NCBI GenBank assembly: GCA_016716675.1
Contig: JADJVG010000006.1
Span: 124,001-188,000, forward strand
Length of the DNA stretch: 64,000 nucleotides
Source: Hyphomicrobium sp.
GTDB lineage: Bacteria; Pseudomonadota; Alphaproteobacteria; Rhizobiales; Hyphomicrobiaceae
Direction of reading: 5' to 3'
The notes under the pieces are model-generated. The model ran no database searches and was not told the DNA's origin. It saw only the letters and a program-made list of their open reading frames with translations. The position numbers and the translations under genes are program-made. The stretch's first letter is position 1, and each line of letters starts with the position of its first letter. Positions 55,384-64,000 of this stretch are shown here, one piece after another.

Positions 55384-56084
55384 TTAGAAGTCGAGATCGG
55401 CGTAGGTTGCCGATGGCGGCGTCCCCGGCACGCGGTCGGCAAGCACGGATCTGAACGATGGCCGCGATTTAATCCGTTGATACCACTCTTTTGCGAGTGG
55501 AAAGTCCACCCATGGCAGTTCGCCAAGGTAATCGACGGTCGAAATATGGCCCGCAGCTGCCAGATCGGCAAAGCTCAATTCGTCACCGGCCAGCCAGCGG
55601 CGCGTGTCGGAGAGATACGAAATATAAGAGAGGTGGTAGCGCAGATTGGCACGCACCGCCCGCAGCATCTCAGGGTCGGGCGCCGCGCCCGTCGGCCGCA
55701 TGCGCTGGTAAACTTTCTCAAACAGTAAATCACGCGTGACCTCGCGGTCGAACTTGCCGTGAAACCAATCGACGAGGCGGCGAACTTCGGCGCGCTCCTC
55801 GCGGTTGCCGGGAACAGTTCCGGCAGGCGCGACGACCCAACAGGCGGCGCGGCGGCCAGCTCTTCGGCAATATATTCGGAAATCGAGTAGGCGCCGCATA
55901 GCGTCATGCCGTTTTCCAGGTCGAGCACGGGCAATTCGCCAGCCGGGTTCTTGGCCAGAAAGGTTTGTCGCCACTCCCACGGGTTTTCTTCCGCCAGCAG
56001 CGCCTCAAAGCTGAATTCTCCGAAGGCCAGCCGGATTGAGCGCGACCGCGGGCACAACTTGTAATGGGTTAGTTTACCAATCAT
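55384..56084 (-). CDS. glutathione S-transferase family protein, frame broken
   Basis: The joined protein has about 233 residues. The thioredoxin-like N-terminal half reads LTHYKLCPRSRSIRLAFGE with the cis-proline region NPAGELPVLDLENG. The all-helical C-terminal half includes FDREVTRDLLFEKVYQRM, DELSFADLAAAGHISTVDYL and RPSFRSVLADRVPG. A missing G in GGG at 55810-55812 (a C on the coding strand) separates ELFP from GNREERAEVRRL. The class and substrate are not assignable. It lies 24 bases upstream of queG on the same strand. Confidence 0.75.
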
Positions 56085-56267
56085 CGCCCGCTCTTCGTCG
56101 ATTTGTCAGCGGTCTTATACGCTGTCGTAGTGATTCGGCCTGCATAACGCCGCCATGAAAGTGCCATCAGGCTCCTCGTCGTACAGGGGAATTGGGGTGC
56201 TGGCCGGAATCCTGCTAGGGCACCCATATCGGGCGCCCTCCGGTGCCGTTTGAGGAATGAAGACGAT

Positions 56268-57068
56268 ATGCAACCATGGCACGCCATCCTGCTCGGGTTT
56301 ATCGAGGGCCTGACGGAATATCTTCCTGTGTCGTCCACGGCCCATCTCCTGCTGACCGAACGACTGCTTGGGGTTACGTCGCCCGGGCGCACGTTTGAAG
56401 TGTTGATTCAGCTTGGCGCCATTGTGGCATTGCTATCGGTTTATTCGGCAAAGCTGCTGCGGATCGCCGCCGACGTCGGCCGCGATGTGCGTACGCAGCG
56501 GTTCGTCATCGGCATTATTCTGGCTTTTATTCCGGCGGCATTGGTCGGCGTTATGTTTCACTCGTTCATCAAGAACGTTCTGTTCGAGACGCCGTTGGTC
56601 ATCTGCTTGTCGCTGGTGATTGGCGGCATCGTGCTGCTTGTTGTCGATCGGATGACGTTCAAGCCGGTCTACAAGGATGTGATGGATATTACGCCGATGA
56701 CGGCCTTGAAAATCGGTGTCTGCCAGTGTCTCGCTTTGATCCCTGGCGTCTCGCGCTCTGGTTCGACGATCGTTGGCGCCATGTTCTTCGGCGCCGATAA
56801 AAGAACGGCTGCTGAATTCTCGTTCTTCCTGGCCATGCCGACGATGGCCGGCGCGTTCGCGTACGACCTCTATAAAAACTACGACAAGCTCTCAATTGAC
56901 GATGCGTCGCTCATCGCACTGGGCTTCATCTCAGCCTTCATCTCTGGCGTGATCGTCGTGCGCTACATTCTGGATTTCATTTCCGCGCGCGGCCTGTCGT
57001 TCTTCGGCTGGTGGCGCATCATTGTCGGCGGGCTGGGGCTCGCCTTGATTGCATCCACCGGACTATAA
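56268..57068 (+). CDS. uppP: undecaprenyl-diphosphatase
   Basis: UppP (BacA) dephosphorylates undecaprenyl pyrophosphate at the inner membrane to recycle the lipid carrier for peptidoglycan and O-antigen, and gives bacitracin resistance. The 266-residue protein has the two active-site motifs FIEGLTEYLPVSSTAHLLL and LIPGVSRSGSTIVGAMF and about eight membrane helices. ATG 56268 is used; a TTG at 56250 is in frame. It is convergent with ptsN and divergent from the GST gene across 183 bases that show no clear signal. Confidence 0.95.
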   Translation: MQPWHAILLGFIEGLTEYLPVSSTAHLLLTERLLGVTSPGRTFEVLIQLGAIVALLSVYSAKLLRIAADVGRDVRTQRFVIGIILAFIPAALVGVMFHSFIKNVLFETPLVICLSLVIGGIVLLVVDRMTFKPVYKDVMDITPMTALKIGVCQCLALIPGVSRSGSTIVGAMFFGADKRTAAEFSFFLAMPTMAGAFAYDLYKNYDKLSIDDASLIALGFISAFISGVIVVRYILDFISARGLSFFGWWRIIVGGLGLALIASTGL

Positions 57069-57085
57069 GAAGCGACGGGTTTGAA

Positions 57086-57550
57086 TTACGCCGCGTGCGA
57101 CGTCACCGGTATGGTGAGCACGCGGCGCAAATCTTCAACGTCGATTGCGGCGCGCAGGTGTTCGAGTGTCGAGGGATCACGCACGAGGCGGGAAATGCGG
57201 GCGAGCGCCTTCAGATGATCGCCGCCGGCATCTTCCGGTGCCAGCAGGAAGAACAGTAGATCGACCGGCTCGCCGTCATGGCTGTCGAAGCTGACGGGCT
57301 TCGCAAGGCGCGCGAACACACAGGTGATCGCTGAGACGCCGGGCATTTTGATGTGCGGAATGGCAATGCCACGCCCGAGGCTGGTTGAACTCAGCCGTTC
57401 GCGCTGCAGCAGGGCGGCGAAAATGTCGTGAACGTCGAGACCGGTTGCGGCACCCGCGATGTCCGAAAGAGCCTGCAACGCCTGCTTCTTGTCTTGCGCC
57501 TGAAGGGCCGGAATAATTCCGTCCTTGGCCAACATATCAGCGAGATTCAT
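57086..57550 (-). CDS. ptsN: nitrogen-regulatory PTS EIIA protein
   Basis: EIIA-Ntr accepts phosphate from NPr and regulates potassium, nitrogen and stress functions rather than sugar uptake. The 154-residue protein has the phosphorylated histidine at residue 66 in GRGIAIPHIKMPG, and the later PVDLLFFLLAPEDAGGDHLK and EHLRAA patterns of the family. It lies downstream of hpf and rpoN, its usual neighbours. Confidence 0.94.
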   Translation of the reverse strand: MNLADMLAKDGIIPALQAQDKKQALQALSDIAGAATGLDVHDIFAALLQRERLSSTSLGRGIAIPHIKMPGVSAITCVFARLAKPVSFDSHDGEPVDLLFFLLAPEDAGGDHLKALARISRLVRDPSTLEHLRAAIDVEDLRRVLTIPVTSHAA

Positions 57551-57681
57551 ATGTCTTCTTTCTACATCGTCTCTAGGCCAACGCTTACCTTGGGCCTGCC
57601 AAAACGCCCGCTGGCAATTGCCAGACGGTTAAGCGATTGCGCCACAACGCAGCTCTAATCAGTTTTTACATGCGTAGCCAT

Positions 57682-58305
57682 TCAGCCGGCTTTCGGCTGA
57701 CTCGCCCCATTAACGCCTGACTGTGACAATGGTTCGGCATCGATCCAGCCAACGTGACCATCGGCACGGCGATAGACGACGTTGATGCCGCCATGAGCCG
57801 CGTTGCGGAAAACCATAAACGGCGCTTCCGTCACGTCAAACCGCATCACGGCGTCGCTGACGCTCAACTCCACGATCGCATGCGGCGTTTCTGCAATGAT
57901 CAGCGGTGCGGCCGCCGGCGCTTCCTGGTGATCGTCGTCTTCCGCCACGCCGACGACGTAGTCGCGGCCGTCGAGGTCGCCTTTACGCCGGCCCGTAGGC
58001 GAGGCTGCGGCGGAATGTGATTTCAAGCGGCTCTTGTAGCGGCGCACACGGGTTTCAAGCCGCTCGACCGCGCTGTCGGCGCTGGCATAGGCGTCGCCGC
58101 CTTCGCCCTGGGCTTCAAGCAGGAGGCCGCTGGCAAGGCGCACGGAGCAATTGGTTTTGAAAAGTCCGCGAACCTTCTCGAGACGGACATGGCCGTCGTA
58201 CTCGCGGCCCAGATATTTCTTCAGCACTGTCCGAATCTTATCGGAGACGTAGGTCTGATAGGTGTCGCCTGCGTCGACGTTCTTGCCGGTAATTTGCAGA
58301 GTCAT
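57682..58305 (-). CDS. hpf: ribosome hibernation promoting factor, long form
   Basis: The 207-residue protein has the N-terminal ribosome-binding beta-alpha domain (LQITGKNVDAGDTYQTYV, RLETRVRRYKSRLKSH). A linker joins it to the C-terminal dimerisation domain (EAPFMVFRNAAHGGINVVYRRADG in pieces) that marks the long form, able to form 100S ribosomes alone. It sits between rpoN and ptsN as in most proteobacteria. A 7-bp inverted repeat overlaps its 3' end, without a T run. Confidence 0.93.
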   Translation of the reverse strand: MTLQITGKNVDAGDTYQTYVSDKIRTVLKKYLGREYDGHVRLEKVRGLFKTNCSVRLASGLLLEAQGEGGDAYASADSAVERLETRVRRYKSRLKSHSAAASPTGRRKGDLDGRDYVVGVAEDDDHQEAPAAAPLIIAETPHAIVELSVSDAVMRFDVTEAPFMVFRNAAHGGINVVYRRADGHVGWIDAEPLSQSGVNGASQPKAG

Positions 58306-58489
58306 GATCTTGCCTTATCTGGTCTCGACGTCTGTGCTGAATCCGACGCCACGGATGTATTCAAAGCCGGGAACGCGCATTCGGATCGTCATCGTTAGGC
58401 ATTCGGCAGCACCGTGTCAAATTAAGGATGGCACCCATTTATATTGGCAAAATCTCCTTATTTTTAGAGGGTTACGCGGTTTATTCGAC

Positions 58490-60025
58490 CTAAATCGTGG
58501 ATCCAAGGCGCTCGCCCATGCGCTTATCGCGGCGGCGCTGCACGGAAGATGGGATGCGGAGTGCCTCGCGGTATTTGGCGACCGTGCGGCGCGCGATGTC
58601 GATACCTTCGCCACGCAGCCTGTCGACGAGCTGATCGTCCGACAAAACGTCGTCGGCACGTTCGGCGTCGATCATCTGCCTAATGCGGTGGCGGACAGAT
58701 TCCGACGAATGCGCTTCGCCATCCGACGATGACGCGATCGACGACGTGAAGAAGTACTTCAATTCGAAGATTCCGCGCGGCGTCGCCATGTACTTATTCG
58801 ACGTGACGCGCGACACGGTGCTTTCGTGCATCGAAATGGCGTCCGCGATGGTTTTCAGATTGAGCGGCCGCAAATGCTGGACGCCATGCATGAAAAACGC
58901 ATCCTGCTGGCGCACGATCTGCTCGGCGACGCGCAGAATGGTGCGCGCCCGCTGGTCGAGGCTTTTAACCAGCCAGTTTGCCGTTTGCAGGCATTCCAGA
59001 ATGTAGTCCTTGTCTTTCTCGGTCGCGGCCGACTTCGAAATGCGCGTGTAATAACTGCGATTGATGAGAACGCGGGGCAGCGTGTCGCTGTTGAGTTCGA
59101 CGTGCCATCCACCATCGGAAGCGGCGCGCACCAGCACATCGGGCACGACAGGCTGCATCTGCACGGCACCGAACTTCAAGCCGGGCTTCGGATTGAGCCG
59201 TTTGATTTCCTGGATCATGTCGATCAGGTCATCCATGTCGCCGCCGACGGCCTTTTTCAGCGCCGTCAGATTGCGGCTGGCGAGCAGGTCGAGGTTTTCG
59301 AGCAGCCGCGCCATCAGCGGATCGTAGCGATTTTGATCTTTGAGCTGCAGCGCCAGGCATTCGGCCAGTGAGCGCGCAAAGATGCCAGGTGGGTCAAGCG
59401 TCTGGAGTTTGGCAAGCACGCCCTCGATCATCGCAAGCGGCGCGCCGAGACGCTCGGCCAAGCTTTCGAGATGCGGCGGGATGTATCCGGCTTCGTCGAT
59501 CAGATCGATGAGGTATTGGCCGATCAGACGCTCAGCGGGCGTCTCCAAGGTCAACGGCATCTGTTCGCTGAGATGCGTCCGCAGCGATACCTCGCCGGCA
59601 GCCATATCTTCGAAGTCGCCGTCCTGGTCGCTATGATTGTGCATGCGCTGGGTCACGTTGGACCAGCTCATGCCGCTGATGGCGCCGTTGGTATCCGGCT
59701 CGCCTGTGCCCGGCTCTTGGAACACGTTGCCGAAATCGGCGTCCAGCCCGCCGGCGTGATCGGAGACCGGCTTTCTGAGATCCAGCCAAGCGTCGTCGGC
59801 GCGTTCAGCGGTGCCATCGGCTGCGGCGTCAGAGGTTTCTTCCGCGGGCTTAGGGGCGGAGGTCAGCTCTTCGCGCTCAAGCAGCGGATTGCGTTCAAGT
59901 TCGGAATCAACGAACTCGTTCAGCTCCATGTTGGAGAGCTGCAAGAGTCGGATGGCCTGCTGCAGCTGTGGTGTCATCACCAGCTGCTGGCCTTGCCGCA
60001 TCTCTAATTTTGCTGAAAGCGCCAT
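58490..60025 (-). CDS. rpoN: RNA polymerase sigma-54 factor
   Basis: RpoN directs transcription from -24/-12 promoters with AAA+ activators. The 511-residue protein has region I (LEMRQGQQLVMTPQLQQAIR, rich in Gln and Leu), an acidic region II, the core-binding domain and the DNA-binding part. The RpoN box is the hallmark IARRTVAKYREALRIPSS near the C-terminus. No -24/-12 promoter was recognised in this window. It lies 46 bases downstream of lptB. Confidence 0.96.
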   Translation of the reverse strand: MALSAKLEMRQGQQLVMTPQLQQAIRLLQLSNMELNEFVDSELERNPLLEREELTSAPKPAEETSDAAADGTAERADDAWLDLRKPVSDHAGGLDADFGNVFQEPGTGEPDTNGAISGMSWSNVTQRMHNHSDQDGDFEDMAAGEVSLRTHLSEQMPLTLETPAERLIGQYLIDLIDEAGYIPPHLESLAERLGAPLAMIEGVLAKLQTLDPPGIFARSLAECLALQLKDQNRYDPLMARLLENLDLLASRNLTALKKAVGGDMDDLIDMIQEIKRLNPKPGLKFGAVQMQPVVPDVLVRAASDGGWHVELNSDTLPRVLINRSYYTRISKSAATEKDKDYILECLQTANWLVKSLDQRARTILRVAEQIVRQQDAFFMHGVQHLRPLNLKTIADAISMHESTVSRVTSNKYMATPRGIFELKYFFTSSIASSSDGEAHSSESVRHRIRQMIDAERADDVLSDDQLVDRLRGEGIDIARRTVAKYREALRIPSSVQRRRDKRMGERLGSTI

Positions 60026-60071
60026 GCGCTATCCTGCTGCTCCGCACTTCACGACTAGCGGCCAGCTATAC

Positions 60072-60938
60072 TCAACGCGTGTTAACGAACATATCGCCGA
60101 GGTACACCCGCCGCACATCTTCATTGGCTATGATTTCTGAAGGCTTACCTTGTGTTAGAACTTGACCATCATAGATGATATATGCGCGATCGATGAGACT
60201 TAAAGTTTCTCGCACGTTGTGGTCCGTAATCAAGACCCCAATACCACGCTCGGTCAGATGGCGCACCAGCTGTTGAATATCGCCCACTGCAATCGGGTCG
60301 ATACCGGCAAAAGGTTCGTCCAGCAACATGAAAGACGGGCGTGACGCCAGCGCACGGGCAATTTCGCACCGCCGGCGCTCACCGCCCGACAGCGCCATCG
60401 ACGGCGATTTTCTCAACCGCGTGATCGTAAACTCCTCAAGCAGGCTGTCGAGCTGTTCTTTACGTTTTTTTTTGTCGGGCTCCACCAGCTCCAGCACGGC
60501 CATGATGTTCTGCTCAACCGTCAATCCCCGGAAAATCGAGGCTTCCTGTGGCAGATAGCCGATCCCGAGGCGAGCGCGCTGATACATGGGCAGCGGTGTC
60601 ACGTTTTCGCCGTCGATGGTGATGCGGCCGTCGTCGGCGGGCACCAGACCGGTGATCATGTAGAACACGGTGGTTTTGCCGGCGCCGTTCGGGCCGAGCA
60701 ATCCGACCGACTCGCCGCGCCCAACGGCGAGACTGACGCCCTTGACGACCATCCGCTTGCGATAGGATTTCTTGATGTCGTAGGTCGTCAACCAGCCTTC
60801 GGCGCCAATCGCGTGCGGATCGTCCGGTGTGGCGGCAGCTGCGGCGCGCGGGGCTTGACCCTGGGTCGTGCTGCGGGCATCGGCCCGCGCGGCAACGGCG
60901 CTCTTTGCTCTCGACAACAATGGAACCGCTTTAAACAC
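60072..60938 (-). CDS. lptB: LPS export ABC transporter ATP-binding protein
   Basis: LptB powers LptFG-LptC extraction of LPS from the inner membrane. The protein has Walker A LLGPNGAGKTTVFYMITG, signature MALSGGERRRCEIARAL, Walker B MLLDEPFAGIDP and the switch histidine in LITDHNVRETL. About 50 Ala-rich residues precede the conserved core, longer than usual. I start at GTG 60938, which has AAAGGA 5 bases upstream; GTG 60956 is also in frame. Its position before rpoN and after lptC/lptA is conserved. Confidence 0.94.
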   Translation of the reverse strand: MFKAVPLLSRAKSAVAARADARSTTQGQAPRAAAAATPDDPHAIGAEGWLTTYDIKKSYRKRMVVKGVSLAVGRGESVGLLGPNGAGKTTVFYMITGLVPADDGRITIDGENVTPLPMYQRARLGIGYLPQEASIFRGLTVEQNIMAVLELVEPDKKKRKEQLDSLLEEFTITRLRKSPSMALSGGERRRCEIARALASRPSFMLLDEPFAGIDPIAVGDIQQLVRHLTERGIGVLITDHNVRETLSLIDRAYIIYDGQVLTQGKPSEIIANEDVRRVYLGDMFVNTR

Positions 60939-61035
60939 GCACGTCCTTTCGGCCACTCAACGGCACAGAGTCTAGGCTTCATATCTGTAGGCATTTTTTG
61001 CAAACGCCGGAAGAGGTATCCGAACCAACTGACCC

Positions 61036-62962
61036 TTAAGGATTAGGTCGCGCTTGCCACCCATCCGTGGCTTTGGATTTTTTCTTGTCGGAGTTGGCTT
61101 TCATTTCACCGGGATAGAACACCGCGCTGGGCCTGCTGGAGACGCCGGTCGCAGCGGTGGCGGTGCCGTCGGCTGAGACATTCGGCCGGCCGTCAGCCAA
61201 GGCTTCGTTTTTGATGACGGTTTCACCGGTGTTCATGTCGATAACCAGTTTTGTGCCGCGCACCACGTTCTTGCCTTGCGTCAGCACGACGTCGCCGCCG
61301 AGCGTTGCCGTGTTGGCTTTGGGATCGAAGTCCGCCCAATCGCCGGTGGCGCTTTGCCCGTCCTTGGATGTGATCTGCACTTTCGTTTTGGCTTTGATGC
61401 GCGAAAGTTGTGCGGCCGCCTGTTTGGTTGCGGCCGTATCGGCGCCATTGAGTCCTGCGGAGCCGGTATAGGCTGCGGTCAACTCGGCGGCGCGAATGAC
61501 GAAATCGCCTTGCACGGCGCGAACGTCGCCGGTGAACACGGCCTGCTTTGCTGTATCATCGACGTCGAGCCGCGTTGCTTCGACCTGCACCGGCGCACCG
61601 GGATCGGTCTTGAAGGATGCACCGAACGCGATGCCCTGTTCGCGCGGCTTCTGCGGTTTGGCGGCGGGCGCGCTGCTCTTCGACTGATGGAACAACGCTG
61701 AGATGCGCCCAGCGGCTCCTGTGGCAGCCGGCGACGTCAACTGCATTTTGCTGGTCAGCTGATTGAAAACTAGGCGTCGGCCCTTGATCACGTTTTCCGC
61801 CTGGGCAACGACAACGTCGCCCGTCAGAACGATCGTCTTGAGCGCCTGATCGATTTCGGCCCTATCGGCGGTGGCGCGTTTGTCGGGCGCCTGGGTCATC
61901 ACGACATCGCCGTCGAGAACCGCGCGTTGGGCAACAGGGTCGAAATCGGCCCCCCTGCTGGTGACGGTGTCGCCGTTGGCTTGCGTCATCGAAACCGGGT
62001 TCTTGGCCATGATGCGCTTCAGTTTGCCGCCAGCGCTGGTGTTCGGATCACTTTCGCCCTGCGGCGTGGCGCTGCCCTCATACGTCACTTCAAGTTCGGG
62101 CGTGGTCAGCGTGCTGCCGTTTTGCGCTTGCCGAGACGGTGCCGGTGAAGACTGCGACCTTTGTTGCATCGTTGACGTCGAGCCGGTTCGAGGCGATCTC
62201 GACCGGACCGGTGGAGGTGCCGATCATCTGATCGTTCGCGGGGGAGACTGCCACTGCTGCGGCCGCTTCGTCGCCGGGCTGCGGTTGGCGCGCGTTCAGA
62301 TGCGTCCTGACATTTTCGACGAAGGTGTATTCCTTGACCTTCTGGCGCGCGGTCATCTGGTTGGCCGAGATGGTGCCGGCGGCCATCGTGACGGTGACCG
62401 GCTCGTTCGAGGTGATGATGTTTTCCTTGGTATCGATCGTTGCGCGCGTTAGCTTGGCACCCAGCCCGGCGTCGCCCGCGACGTCGATCGCATCATAGAG
62501 TTCAAGCACATTGGCTTTGTTGTCGAAGACGCCGCGCGCCGCCGCGAGTGTGGTTTTTTGTTTCTTGGCATCGGTGATCTCGCCAGTGATGCCGGTCAGC
62601 TTGATGAGGCTGAAATTCTTCAAGTCCTGCTGCGCCGATTCGGCTTTGACCCAGTAGCGCCCGCCGTCTTTGTTGAAGCCCTCGTAGTGCGGGTTCTGCA
62701 TTGCCAGATTTTCAGGCAGGATCTGCGGTATTTCGAGTTTCGGAATGGCCGTACCCCAGCCCATCGTCTGCATGACAGACAGGCTATAAAGTCCGGCGAC
62801 CACGAGAGTGCCGAGCGGCAGCGTCCGCTTCAATAGCCGCACGTTGCGCGAGTGGCGGTGCGCGGCGACCCGGTTTTCGGTGCGGTCGCCAGCCAGCACA
62901 ATACCGCTCGCAAGCGTACCTGCGGACGCGGAAGTGACGGTGCTGTCACGTGCCATGGCCAT
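61036..62962 (-). CDS. lptC: LptC-LptA (OstA-like) fusion for LPS transport, frame broken
   Basis: The N-terminal part is LptC-like: one membrane anchor (LPLGTLVVAGLYSLSVMQ) and a periplasmic beta-jellyroll with KLTGITGEITDAKKQK. This runs directly into LptA/OstA-like repeats (GPVEIASNRLDVNDATKVAV, FTGDVRAVQGDFVIRAAEL), so LptC and LptA appear as one polypeptide of about 640 residues. An extra T in the T4 run at 62120-62123 (A on the coding strand) breaks the given sequence. With three residues there it reads TVSASANGSTLTTPELEV without a stop. The fused proteins would form a built-in part of the periplasmic LPS bridge. The start is probably ATG 62962 or 62956. Confidence 0.78.
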
Positions 62963-63108
62963 TCCAGCCCATCGGAATCGATAATCCCCCTCTAGCACCG
63001 GTCAATGTCTCCGCCAATTGGGGAGACAATGGGACTGGGGCCGGCGCTCTGCCCGATTTTAAGAGTGATTTTGCCTCAGGTTGGCCGTCTCTCGGCGGCT
63101 GACGGGCG

Positions 63109-63729
63109 TCAGTGGGCGAACAGGTCGGCCTCGCCGAAGCCCGCGAGGTCCAGTTTTGCGCGCACCGGCAAAAATGCGAAAGCCGCCTGTGCAAAGTCCA
63201 TCCGCCCCTCGCGGACCAGCATTTCATCAAGCCGGGCCTTCAAGGCGTGCAAATAGAGGACGTCGGCTGCCGCATAAGCGAGCTGGCTGTCCGACAGCTT
63301 GGCCGCACCCCAGTCAGAACTTTGCTGCTGTTTCGACAGTTCAACGCCCAACAGTTCGGCGGCAAGATCTTTCAGGCCATGGCGGTCGGTGTAGGTACGC
63401 GCCAGTTTGGAAGCGATCTTGGTGCAGTAAACGGGCGTTGCTTCGACGCCGAGATACTTCTCCAACACGGCCAAATCGAAACGCGCGAAGTGGAAGATCT
63501 TCAGGATTTTTGCGTTGCTGAGCAGCGCTTTGAGGTTGGGCGCGGAATACTTGTTGCCGTCGAACTTGACCAGATGGGCCACGCCATCACCGCCCGACAA
63601 TTGCACGAGGCAAAGGCGATCGCGGTGCGGATTGAGGCCGAGCGTTTCGGTATCGATTGCGACGCCGCGGGGGAATTTCAGTCCGGCGGGAAGGTCGCCA
63701 TGGTGCAGCTTGATCGAAGTTTCGGCCAC
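63109..63729 (-). CDS. rnd: ribonuclease D
   Basis: The 206-residue protein is a DEDDy exonuclease with motif I GVAIDTETLG, motif II KIFHFARFDLAVL and motif III QLAYAAADVLYLHAL (conserved Tyr and Asp). It consists of the exonuclease domain only, lacking the HRDC domains of E. coli RNase D; short forms like this are usual in alphaproteobacteria. Its role is 3' processing of tRNA and small RNAs. It lies upstream of the lptCA-lptB-rpoN run on the same strand. Confidence 0.92.
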   Translation of the reverse strand: MAETSIKLHHGDLPAGLKFPRGVAIDTETLGLNPHRDRLCLVQLSGGDGVAHLVKFDGNKYSAPNLKALLSNAKILKIFHFARFDLAVLEKYLGVEATPVYCTKIASKLARTYTDRHGLKDLAAELLGVELSKQQQSSDWGAAKLSDSQLAYAAADVLYLHALKARLDEMLVREGRMDFAQAAFAFLPVRAKLDLAGFGEADLFAH

Positions 63730-63811
63730 GTGCGGCCTCCTGTCGTGCGAAGAGAAGAGGCGGCGATCTGCGAGACCGTGGAGAGAAACACTGCCTGAGT
63801 AATTGAAAGTA

Positions 63812-63896
63812 TGGTGCCCAGAAGAGGACTCGAACCTCCACGCCTTGCGGCGCTGCTACCTGAAAGCAGTGCGTCTACCAATTCCGCCATCTGGGC
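63812..63896 (-). tRNA. tRNA-Leu (anticodon CAG)
   Basis: The minus strand folds into an 85-base class II tRNA with a 7-bp acceptor stem (GCCCAGA with TCTGGGC) and D-arm GGCGGAATTGGTAGACGC. The anticodon stem is CTGCT/AGCAG around loop TTCAGGT (anticodon CAG). A long variable arm and T-arm GGTTCGAGTCC follow, and CCA is encoded at the 3' end (63814-63812). Confidence 0.97.
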
Positions 63897-64000
63897 CATT
63901 CAGGAGGGTGTCAGGTAATGCCAAGGCAGACGGAAGTCAATTGCGCTCTCGCCTCGGCCCCATATAGCCCCCAACCAGCGCCGTTAAGTCCCCTTCACAG

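Overview
The window is about 60% G+C chromosomal DNA from an alphaproteobacterium, most likely of the order Hyphomicrobiales (family not resolvable by eye). The assignment rests on gene content and order: metX-metW next to hisC-tyrC, an adenosylcobalamin-dependent ribonucleotide reductase, and the run rnd - lptC/lptA - lptB - rpoN - hpf - ptsN. A GTTC-N7-GTTC LexA box of the alphaproteobacterial type also fits. I saw no insertion sequence, prophage, CRISPR array or rRNA.

Region 1 (1-25.4 kb, plus strand) is an accessory surface-protein and export module. It holds a small exported HlyD-like adaptor, a GAF-like domain joined to a membrane-anchored HlyD-like adaptor, and a polytopic protein combining a PqqD-like domain, an M50 site-2-protease core (HELGH) and a HlyD-like arm. 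These are followed by an AT-rich promoter region and then a gene of about 20.5 kb. Once four single-base frame breaks are corrected, that gene encodes about 6,817 residues. The protein has an N-terminal LEPR-type motif, a DUF4347 domain, a choice-of-anchor-L-like domain, dozens of tandem-95/cadherin-like repeats and a non-RTX tail. The repeats include ten 651-bp copies at 9.4-15.9 kb and six 339-bp copies at 20.6-22.6 kb. No ABC-transporter ATPase or RTX nonapeptides accompany it, so this looks like an export route distinct from classical type I secretion.

Region 2 (25.5-34.2 kb) holds a methyltransferase, metW-metX (minus), hisC-tyrC and a ChaC-like gene (plus), a small conserved gene, and nrdJ with a clear promoter and LexA box. 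Region 3 (34.2-43.2 kb) holds plsC and a YdcF-type gene, ftsX-ftsE, hpt, a CpdR-like receiver protein, an ABC exporter pair, a DMT permease and moaA.

Region 4 (43.3-56.1 kb) holds a subtilase-like secreted protein with no recognisable catalytic triad, an MFS transporter and a SpeD-like protein lacking the pyruvoyl serine. It continues with an AsmA protein, two glycosyltransferases, an alpha/beta hydrolase, a proline-rich secreted protein, an SDR-like protein, queG and a GST. Region 5 (56.2-64 kb) holds uppP, ptsN, hpf, rpoN, lptB, an lptC-lptA fusion, rnd and tRNA-Leu(CAG).

A window-wide pattern matters for interpretation. At least ten genes or gene segments are broken by single-base indels, mostly in short homopolymers, and one of them is the normally essential lptC/lptA. 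These look like base-calling errors rather than gene decay, so I describe the genes as intact products and mark where the given sequence breaks.
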